A DNA stretch of 64,000 nucleotides, taken from Phaeophleospora eucalypticola. Taxonomy: Eukaryota; Ascomycota; Dothideomycetes; Mycosphaerellales; Mycosphaerellaceae. Under the pieces are notes generated by a model that searched no databases, was not told where the DNA came from, and saw only the letters and a program-made list of their open reading frames with translations. The translations under genes and the position numbers were made by a program. Shown here in pieces: positions 55,749 through 64,000 of the stretch (its first letter is position 1; each line of letters opens with the position of its first letter). The stretch is from the NCBI GenBank assembly GCA_022814565.1, contig JAKLNG010000001.1:310001-374000 (forward strand), given 5' to 3'.

Positions 55749-56070
55749 TTATGGTTGGATCAGGACGAGAGTGCCGGTGCTGCGCACTGTCTCCGCGTAG
55801 CCTGCGACGAGGAGGGGACCAAGATGGTCCGAGTAGACGAGGGAGCCGGCGAACTTAGACTTGCCCCTAATCGAAACACCAGCATTGCCAGTTGTGTACG
55901 CTTATGGAGCGAGAGTTAGCGAGGGAAGCGCACAGAGTCGTTTGAAGCTACTTACGGCGTGTGATACGGCCTTGGATGGTGTTGCCGTCGCTCTTCATGA
56001 CCACGACCTCAGTGTTTGCTGGATGGGTAGTTGGCGTGGCGCTGTTAGCCGTGTTGGTGTTGGAAGCCAT
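55749..56070 (-). CDS. Small hypothetical protein, 88 aa (two exons)
   Basis: Exons 56070-55956 and 55900-55749 on the minus strand give 88 aa. The 55-nt intron has a perfect GTAAGT donor, a GCTAAC branch and a CATAAG acceptor, and the junction keeps the frame. The protein starts MASNTNTANSATPTTHPANT, a Thr/Asn-rich tail, then has EVVVMKSDGNTIQGRITRPY, VSIRGKSKFAGSLVYSD and VAGYAETVRSTGTLVLIQP. Alternating hydrophobic residues suggest a small beta-rich fold. There is no signal peptide or cysteine. It was missed by length-filtered ORF calling because both exons are short. The well-formed intron and intact frame argue that it is functional. I do not recognise a family. Confidence 0.6.
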
Positions 56071-58300
56071 GTTTGCGGTGCGGTTGCAATGGAAGAGAAG
56101 TCGAGCTGTCGCAGTTTTGTTGGTGATGCTCGAGGCTGGTGGACCGTTCTGCTGAGTCGTTGTCTTGGTGAAGTCAAGATCGAAGAGCCGGCTTTATCTC
56201 TTCGGCGGCACACATCCTGAGGCACCTCGACGTCGCTGACGGGCATGGGCATGACGCGCAATCCCCGTTTTAAGCTGATTGACCACGCAATCCGGAATCT
56301 GTTCGGCTGCCTGGCGGGGTCGCAGGTTCTCGGATGGTGAATATGAGCGGCGCGCGAGGTTGAGACTTCGGCGCAGGGACAGGTGCTACAAAAGGGTCTG
56401 AACTCTCAGTACGGCTGCCTTACGAATGTTAGAGAGTTCTGATGAGCGCAAGACCGACAGCGTGAAATGCGGAACATTGGAGATGCGCTCAATCACAGAG
56501 TATCGGTGCCAAAGCGCGGAGGGACTTCATGTCGACTTATTGCAGCAGATCCTCACCAGAGCAGCTTCTCAGAGGACGTCAACGGCGTTGAGGGGCTGTA
56601 AATACAGTCGGAGGCATGTTGCGTGCCATTCAAACGGGGATTCGGAGATAAATGCATCGGCACCAAAAAGGAGCGAAGTTCGATTCAGCTGTTGAGGCAT
56701 AGCATGGATGGTTGGTGTCCGTGTGAAGTACGCATCGTTTGCTGAAGCAGTAAGTGAGCGTTCGTGTCAATGGAGCAACATCGCTTCGTAGAAGCTTCGA
56801 CGAAGGGTGAGTGAAACCAAAGGCTGTTGAATTGAAGTCGTTGGACGCGTCGCGTGTCGCTACTGACGATGTCCTCAGCTGAAACGCGCCGGCGCAAGCA
56901 TTCAAGTAAAGCCATGGTTGGCATTCTCGTGTCTCTTCCGGGCAAGAGGAGTGTTGTGCCGCCGGAACGACTTCAAAATATCATAAGATGACTGTAGCCT
57001 TCACAGAACTGAGCGCGGAATCGTTGTGCTGCTGACGGCTGCTTGCTGTAGCGGAACGCGTGGGCGCAAAAATCAAGTGGAGTTCGTGTCGGCTGCCTAG
57101 CGTGTCATTCACGTGTCGCGACGTTCTCGTGCCTACCTCACCACAGGATGACGCGATTGAGTCTCCCCCAAAGTCCCAAAAAGGTAAAGCAGTTCGAAAA
57201 GTTCGAAAAAAAAAAAGTGTTTGATATTTGAGCTGAGCTCAGGCTCGACAGGCCAGAGACTCTACCGACGATAGTTAGTTTCGTTCCAGCAATTGCTGGT
57301 GAGTGAAGCGATCCCCCGGTGGCAGCGGCAGGTGGCAGTGGCATTTGGCAGCGTGGCTTTGTGGCATAATCAATTGAGCTAAACCTGCGACTTTGTTAGT
57401 GATCAACCACAGCCTCTCTTGCGTATATAAAAGCAAAATGCCAAAGAGAGCAACAGCGGACTTGTCGAGTCCAAGCGCTCACGCATGTGCGCGTCAGAAG
57501 AGGACTTCTCTATCTTGTAGTCGCAGTTGCATTGGTTTCTCCGGTCTGTTCAGCTATAGCAAGCCCAGGTCCAAAAGCCACACGCGGTCAGAGACGACTC
57601 CGCTGACTTAGACTCAGTGCGGCCGCTCGCAACGCGACAGAGAGATCACCACTGGCTCTCCGGGTATCGCTGCGTGAGAGGTATCTGAACAGCTCAAAGT
57701 CAGACTTGTGGGTGCCAGAAACAGCCTCTGTCAGCCCCGCAGCCACAGCGACGCGTAGATCTCTGAAACGGACGACTTGAACGACCTGCGACAGGAGGGA
57801 CTAAGAGGGACTCGAAGCCTACCTGCGGCTGTCTGATTCTGCTGGGCTGAGCTGACCACGCAGAAGGCCGTGATGAGAGGATCTCGCCGACACATCTCAA
57901 CGTCAGTCGCACGAAAAACAACACAGTGGCGCGCGGATAGCCCATTTTATGGAGGTTCGGATTATCATTGGAGCATCACAGCAAGGCAAAACATGATGTT
58001 TGATATGTTTCAGTTCCCGCAGCTTCACTATTCATCCTATGTGTTCATCTATCAATCTGCAGAAGACATCCAGTATGATGCTTTACCCACGTTGGGCTCC
58101 TCGTAAAACTTGATTCCCATTCGTGTACAATTTGCAACCTCACCGTTTTATTTCCAACTCTCTTGCCCTGCTTCGACCCGCGACTTTCCACAAGCTGAAT
58201 TGATACCGGTAGGATCGACGGAGATGGCGGTGAAGGTGGCGGCTTCGGGGTATTTCGAGAAGATGCTGCATGAAGACAACGTCAGTGTATGACCTCAACA
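56071..58300. other. Gene-poor region
   Basis: 2.2 kb with no supported gene. It includes the second promoter-like repeat (57.19-57.45 kb) and a 60-codon plus-strand frame at 58110-58292 (AELIPVGSTEMAVKVAASGY) that reads like protein but has no domain or start support. Confidence 0.35.
57190..57450 (+). promoter_or_regulatory. TATA-containing promoter-like repeat, copy 2
   Basis: An A-run at 57206, GCTCGACAGG, then TTTGTTAGTGATCAACCAC at 57392, CCTCTC and GTATATAAAAGCAAAATG at 57423. An ATG follows the TATA box by only 6 bp, too close for it to be the normal start; the frame from it (MPKRATADLSSPSAHACA) runs 57 codons. The layout parallels copy 1 at 54.3-54.47 kb. Confidence 0.45.
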
Positions 58301-58314
58301 GCTGCAATCGATTG

Positions 58315-59130
58315 GGAAGCGAGTGATCAAGGCGGTCAGATGTTGGAAACTGGTCTCCATTGCGTCCCAAGAAATGCCCAGCCACGTCGACAGACTTCGG
58401 AAGCCACGAGGACCTCGTCAGATCGCGCGACGCTCGAGCGTTTTGTTTAATCATGGCAGCGATGTGAGTTGTGGAGAGGGTGAACGTATCTTCTTTTGAG
58501 CGGACTTGTCAGTGCAATTCAGAGAGATGCAGTCATCTGCTAGTTGCCTGTATCAAGACATCGTTAGCGCGTGTTTCTCATCGATGAAGATCGAAGGGAC
58601 AGCATGGAAGTGTTGTGCTCAGATTAGGTACGTAGTCGTCGTCATCACAGTCTGGCCTCCCTTGAAGTGCCCAGCCATATTGTGGAACTTCAGAAACCAC
58701 GAGGGCCTCGTTCATTGCGCAACATGCGGATACCATCAAGTTTGCACCAGGTGCTCCAACGGTTGTACGGCAGGGGTTATGATCATCGCAAATGAAGGGA
58801 TTTTGGAAGGAGAGAACTTAACTTGGCTTCAAATAAACAACCCGCGCCATGGTGTGGGTCTGCGAGATCGTTAGCGAATGCAAAGGTGTCGAATGACGGA
58901 AGAGGGGGCGAGTTCCATCAGCAATCAGAAAAGGTGGATTTGATGCCTTCATAGCCATCTCGAATAATCCAGACCTGTTTCAAAGAACCGACGACCATGA
59001 AGGCTGTTGGTGCCCGTGAGACATGCGGATACCATCGAGATGCCGAGCTCCATGCTCAGGCAGCTGTCAATGTGTTGTAATCATTGCGGAGGAAGGGAAT
59101 GTAGGGAGAGACTCAACCTTGAGGAAACTG
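58315..59130 (+). repeat. Tandem array of a ~295-bp unit, about three diverged copies
   Basis: Three copies are visible by eye. GAAATGCCCAGCC at 58371 recurs as GAAGTGCCCAGCC at 58664 (293 bp), each followed by a similar segment ending CCACGAG(G)(A/G)CCTCGT. ACATGCGGATACCATC at 58722 recurs exactly at 59021 (299 bp), followed by similar text ending AGGGAATGTAGGGAGAGACT versus GATTTTGGAAGGAGAGAACT. ATCGTTAGCG at 58560 recurs at 58867 (about 307 bp). The copies have diverged with small indels. The unit includes no obvious gene, though the plus strand shares the GCGGATACC core with the opposite strand of the adjacent 59.25 kb exon. Confidence 0.7.
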
Positions 59131-59860
59131 ACATCAATACGCATCTCCGTATCTGACAATTGCGACAAGCAGTCAGCGAGATTATTCACGCCCGAGCTGT
59201 AGTGTAGCTGTGTAGAGATGTCTTTCAGATACGTCGGGATGCATTGCGGTATCCGCACGACCTAGACAGAACATCATGTCAGCCAAATAATCCACGCGGA
59301 GAATGGCATTGCTCATTTTGCCGTGCGAAAAGTCCTCAGAATTCTTTTCAGTATTTTTCTTGCCCCATTTTGTCCTCGGCGGCTGTATCAATCTCGAACT
59401 GTGTCCGATCTTGCACGACCAGCGTCGGATTGCGGAGGTGTAGTATTTCGTCATCGGACAATGTGTTTGCGAGGATGATGGAACGACTTACGTGTTTGCC
59501 ATAGAATGAAACGTTTTCATCGAATTTGGTCAACGACGAGGATGCTGTGTTGAAATGAGGAAGTTTGCCTGCACCTCGAAGATCAGCGAGCTTGTCGATG
59601 ATGTATAGGTCATGAAGCTGCGAACGAATCTGCAGAGTCAGATTGAAATGCGATGTGAAGTTCTCTCCACGGGGTGGCAGACGAACGAGACTTTCGTGGT
59701 CATCATTGAAGCTGATACTGCGCGAGGGGCCGAGGACGTACCCATGGTCGCTTTTGACCTCGTCGATGCCAGCTGTGCCGCCATAGCGCCTCTCTTGATG
59801 ACGGATGGCCGCGGTGAGGAGACTTGCGCTGCTGTGGCCGGAAGCTGTTCATCGGAGACA
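59067..59860 (-). CDS. Candidate spliced gene with a possible BTB-like C-terminal part
   Basis: On the minus strand a frame from about 59860 reads SLLTAAIRHQERRYGGTAGI, EVKSDHGYVLGPSRSISFND, FTSHFNLTLQIRSQLHDLYI and FDENVSFYGKH, then reaches a GTAAGTCG donor at 59491. A CTAG acceptor at 59262 leads in frame to VVRIPQCIPTYLKDISTQLH and ends at 59067. The 230-nt intron is long for this genome. The segment around LQIRSQLHDLYIIDKLADLR faintly resembles the region after the BTB fold in fungal BTB/POZ proteins; this is weak. The 5' end is unclear: further short exons up to 60.05 kb (MPEKQPLQWF at a GTAAGT donor) may belong to it. Confidence 0.35.
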
Positions 59861-61528
59861 CATTAGCGGTGAGTAAAGATGATGAGCTTGATGAGCGAAC
59901 AAGGGAGGCCAAAGGCTGCAGTAGCCCGACTTCCGCGTGCAGAAACATCGTGAACGAGGGGAGCCGCTGTTGGTGGTGCTGTTGCAGTGGTTGCGGGCGG
60001 CGCCGCCAATGAGAGGAAAACTTACTGAAACCATTGAAGAGGTTGTTTCTCTGGCATGCGCACTTGATGGAGGTAGTAGTGATGATAGGACGGAGATGGA
60101 TGAGAGGATGAATGACGGTGGTGGGGGTTGTTGTGTTGTTGGAGGGTGTAGGGTGGAAAGCTGCGTTGAGAAGGAAACGAACGCGTCTTGTTTACTGCTT
60201 GCGGCCGGCCGCACATCGGCTCACGTCGATTGAAGACAGTGACGTATACTCGCAACTTCAAACTGCGTTCATGATTCGTAGCAAAAATGCAACATTCGTC
60301 TATCAACAGAGCCTGTGGGCCCTAAGAGCTCAACAAAACAATCAGATTGCCTGCTCTACCAGGCTGATTGCTGTTTATCAACTGAACATGCCATCATTAC
60401 TAGTCCTTCATCAGTTCCACATCATCCTGGACGACTTTCCACCCGATCATGCTAGAATTCGGACCATTCAGTCGGACAGTAGCAGGCGAGCACCTATCTC
60501 GTCGGTACTGCCTTCGGCTGCAGAGAAGATAAAAGCTGGCCGTCGTTGATGTACAAGAGTTTCTCAGGAGAGGGCGAAACAACACACCAAATACGGGCAG
60601 AGCAAACGTCGGGACTCTATGCTGTTGTACTTACAGCCCCCTCACCGCCAATGAATGAGAAAGACAAGTCGAGACAACGCAACGATGCAGCAGGCAGACA
60701 GCCAACGGAGAGAATGGCCATATATAACCCTTCCTTCCATGGACAACAGATTGTTCCGTAGCTCAGCTCTCAGAGGACGCAGAGAACTATAAGGCTTTAA
60801 TCGGCTTTGCTCGTCCGTATGCTGAACCCCAGGAGAATGCCTCTCAGGACTGAAATTGTTTACTGGCGCTCGCATAACAGCTCGCACCATCGGCCGAGCT
60901 TCGTATTAATGATGTTTTGTTTACCAGCGCTATGTGAGACACTATCGTTGGTTTTCTTACGAAATCTCATTACCCTCCATGCTTTGCGTCTCACGGCTTG
61001 CTGCTTTCTGGGCTTGCAACCGTTATGGTTTCGTAGCAGTTGCGGCTTGAAGAATGGTTTGGAGGCGCTGGAGGTCGCGTGCAACAATTCACCATCCCAA
61101 CACATCAATTCTGGATTGCGACTTGGGCGAAATTGGCAAGAAGCAAGACGAGAGAAAACTTCACTCGCATCAAAAGATGAGGTGAGGTGACAACAAGCCG
61201 CCCGCACGGACAGCGAAAGCAGCAGGCAAGTCTACGCGATGGGAGACGGAAATTTCCCGAGCGGGCAAGCTTCCCTCCCACTCACGTGCTCCACACCTCT
61301 TGGCCGACCGGCCGATAACGCAGTGGAGTCGCGACAGCTGCCAGACCGACAAACCTGGACATTGCTTCTCTTTCTGCTGACTCCGACGTGTCGGGCAAGG
61401 ACCGCGCCAGCATGTCACAAGCACGACAAGCATCCTCCAGCGGTGTCAGCCAGAGAAGACGCCGTCTTTTGTCGTATATGACACTGACGTGACACCACCA
61501 AGACCGCCGTAGGCTTTAGTACACCACC
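59861..61528. promoter_or_regulatory. Intergenic region upstream of the MFS transporter
   Basis: 1.7 kb without an intact gene. Its left part may contain 5' exons of the minus-strand candidate gene at 59-60 kb. The right part, close to the ATG at 61529, is presumed promoter. Frames at 60.1-61.2 kb lack motifs. Confidence 0.35.
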
Positions 61529-63716
61529 ATGGCTGTCCATGCCAAGCACCGCGAGCGAAAGCTGCCCGTCCAGCAGTTGTCCATTCTTGGTAAGTGAATC
61601 TCATGCCGATGCAGTTATCCTGGAGGTCTCAAGCGCCTTGCATTATCAACGCTGCTCTCGGAAGCCCATCATGAAGCACTGTGGGAGCAGTCACGCAGCC
61701 ATACACTCACTCTTTAGCATTCGAATGCCGAGCAGTAGCTATGCTGTACCGCCTTCCACTCCAACGTATCTATCGACAGCCGACTGACTTCTCACAGCAA
61801 TATGTCGGTTCGCCGAGCCTCTCGCGAGCACGTCGCTCTACCCTTACCTCCCCGAAATGGTCGAGTCCTTCCAAATCCCGCAAAATGAAGTAGGCAAATG
61901 GGCAGGCGTCTGTGCCGCTGTGTTCTCCCTGTTTCAGGCCCTCATGGGTATTCCATGGGGCCGCTTCTCAGACAAGTACGGACGAAAGCCTGCAATCCTC
62001 CTCGGTCTCACTTCGACAATGTTCACGTCTCTGCTATGGGGCTTTAGTAAGAGTCTACCTATGGCAATCGTTGCAAGAGCTTTGGCAGGTGCAGGTAATG
62101 GCAACGTGGGCATCATAAGAACGACAGTGGCGGAGATGGTGCCGTTCAAAGAGCTACAGCCTCGAGCGTTCAGTCTGATGCCACTGGTGTGGAATGTCGG
62201 AAGTATATTTGGACCTACAATCGGTGGAGCGTTGGCAAATCCATTCAATGTCAAGCCGGGAGAAGAACGACGAAATCCTTCGCTCTTGGAGATGTTTCCG
62301 TATGCTTTGCCCAATATCGTATCGGCATGCTTCTTCGCCATTGGCATTACAACAGGTCTGTTGTTTCTTGAAGAGACTCTGGAAACTGCGCATGGGAGAA
62401 AAGATTGGGGTTTAATGCTGGGTAGCAAGCTTACGAACATGTTCAAAAGCCATGCTGTCAAACTCAGTGATGCCCTTCACATCTCGAAAAGCAAAAGCGC
62501 CGCACAAGCGAATGGAGAGCGCGATCCTCTTCTGAAACATCGATCGACAGCTGGAGAGGACGAAGAAGATGGCCTTGCGTACGAGACCAAGCCAAAAGCC
62601 GAGCCTCCCAGCTGGAGAGAAGTCTTGAATCGGCAGGCTATCATCAATTTGATTGTCTACACACTTCTCGCAATGCACGCCATGGCATTTGATCAGCTCA
62701 TTCCGGTATTCGCGCAGCATAGCCCGATTGGCACTCCTGGATCTACGCCCTATGCACCTCCACTGAAGTTTGCTGGCGGGTTCGGACTGAACCACTTCCA
62801 GATCGGACTCATGAGTACCGGATATGGCATCGCGGGAATGGTCGTGCAATTCTTTGTCTTTCCGCCTCTGGCCCGAAAGTATGGTGTGCTCTTCTGGCTG
62901 AAGGTAGTCGCTTGCTCATTCCCAGTGATCTACTTCATCACGCCCTTCACCGCCCTTTTGCCAACGACTAAGGCTCAAGTTGGATGCATGTTCACCATGA
63001 TGCTGCTGAAGTGCTTGTGTGGAATCTTCGCTTTCCCGTGCAGCACGATCCTCTTGACGAACAGCGCTGCTAGCCTACGGACGCTGGGCACGTTGAACGG
63101 CATAGCCACATCAGTCTCGGCTGTTGGCCGTGCAGCTGGACCAGCTATGGCTGGTGCGATGTTCACCGTCGGTGTGAAGAAGGGATATGTCATTGCTCCG
63201 TGGTGGTTTCTTGCCGCTATCGCAGTGATTGCAGCCGTCCCCGTCTTCTGGCTGGTAGAAGGCGAAGGGTTTGGAGGGGACGACGAAGTCAGCGATGAGG
63301 AAGAGGAAGAGGAGGAACAAGATCTTCGAGCCGCTGCCGTTGAAGGAGAGGCAGAGAACCAAGGCAAAGCAGGGCCCGTACCTCCTCCACAGTTCCGAAC
63401 AGAAGAGGAGCACGAAGAGGAACGTGCATACGGAGGTCTTGCGCCTCTATCCAGAACAAACACACAGGCCTCTACAGCCATGCTATCTGATGATGAGTCT
63501 GCCCCTGCAAGTCGAAGCCTGAGCCGAAAGGCTTCTGGCCTAGAGCGGACGACCTCGCAAGAGCAACCTGGATTGCAACCTACGCTCAGCAGGCGTAGCT
63601 CGAGGAGAGTCATGCGAAGAATGAGTATACCAATCGGAATGGGCGGCCAAGGTGTTAGCCGAAGATACAGCAGCAACCTGGGTCAGAGCTTGGGCAGTGC
63701 TGGGAGCTATCAATAA
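61529..63716 (+). CDS. Major facilitator superfamily transporter
   Basis: Two exons, 61529-61589 and 61798-63716, give 659 aa. The 208-nt intron is long here but has GTAAGT and GCACAG-like sites (CTGACTTCTCACAG) and restores LSILAICRFAEPLASTSLYP. The protein has the MFS signature between helices 2 and 3 (GRFSDKYGRKPAILLGL), about 12 hydrophobic segments split 6+6 by a charged loop (residues about 190-280, with DPLLKHRSTAGEDEEDG), and GLMSTGYGIAGMVVQFFVFPPLARKYG in the second half. A long acidic and then Ser/Arg-rich cytoplasmic tail follows (about 490-659). This layout matches the fungal YCR023C/ZIFL-like group, whose substrates are poorly known. The Ser-rich tail (SRTNTQAS, RKASGLERTTS) offers many phosphorylation sites. 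Confidence 0.9.
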
Positions 63717-64000
63717 AGACGGAAGAGTCCTGGAGTTGGACAAATCAACGGATGTCTAGCGTTGTTGCAGGTGCATAGCGAGTGTCTCCTTATGCTCCAT
63801 CGTTGTGTTTGAGCTACTTTCAAGCCGTGTATTCGAATGCAGTGAACAAGTCCGCCATGTCGCTTCGATATTCCTAGCTCGATTTCCCAAAAGCTGGGTC
63901 TTCAGTGTAAGATCGGTAAGACCCTTCAGTGTGATTGTAGTCTCCCTTCCTGATCTCCTTCTTCATCTACGCCTTAGACATCAGCATCGCTCGACATCTC
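63717..64000. other. 3' flank of the MFS gene
   Basis: The last 284 bp carry no supported gene and presumably contain the transporter's 3' UTR and terminator. Confidence 0.4.

Noticed and set aside
62975..63676. Minus-strand frame of 233 codons over the MFS tail
   Set aside because: Ser/Pro-rich mirror of the acidic and Ser-rich transporter tail; the transporter frame is well supported.
1..64000. CRISPR array, bacterial operons or phage genes
   Set aside because: Spliceosomal introns and fungal families throughout; no regularly spaced short palindromic repeats. The only array has ~295-bp units.

Overview
This window is nuclear DNA of a filamentous ascomycete. Genes lie on both strands, are broken by short GT-AG introns (mostly 45-70 nt, with branch sites such as GCTGAC or CTAAC), and include typical fungal families: Zn2Cys6 regulator, GtaA-type glutaminase, 2EXR/F-box-like proteins, a CENP-V/GFA protein and an NADP-mannitol dehydrogenase. 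The mannitol dehydrogenase closely resembles the Cladosporium Cla h 8 type, which points to Dothideomycetes, probably Capnodiales/Mycosphaerellales. The order is an inference. No bacterial operons, tRNA, rRNA or CRISPR were seen.

Layout. 0.4-6.5 kb is a dense housekeeping block: a degenerate RNase III-like protein, a CPD photolyase, a small secreted protein, a small conserved protein and the riboflavin gene RIB7. 7.8-10.0 kb holds a secreted glutaminase. 14.4-17.2 kb holds a four-exon Zn2Cys6 regulator behind a very long intergenic region. 17.85-19.6 kb looks like an unannotated or decaying multi-exon gene. 20.2-28.2 kb carries a FYVE/RING ubiquitin ligase, the Ssu72 phosphatase, a CENP-V/GFA protein and a C2H2-ankyrin protein. 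31.2-32.15 kb holds a clearly spliced five-exon gene for a cysteine-rich small protein. 33.2-36.8 kb has an oxysterol-binding protein and the mannitol dehydrogenase.

38.4-45.65 kb groups a FAD monooxygenase, a bZIP factor, an NTF2/SnoaL-like protein, an F-box-like protein and a cytochrome P450. This mix suggests a small tailoring or catabolic cluster, but no PKS, NRPS or terpene synthase backbone is present here. From 45.65 to 61.5 kb the window becomes gene-poor and repeat-rich. It contains only an F-box-like gene, a hidden two-exon 88-aa gene and coding fragments, together with a ~295 bp tandem array, duplicated core promoters and other diverged direct repeats. At 61.5-63.7 kb an MFS transporter closes the window.

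Exon boundaries were derived by eye from splice consensus and frame continuity; each accepted model sums to a whole number of codons. Functions come from family motifs recognised by eye, not from searches.
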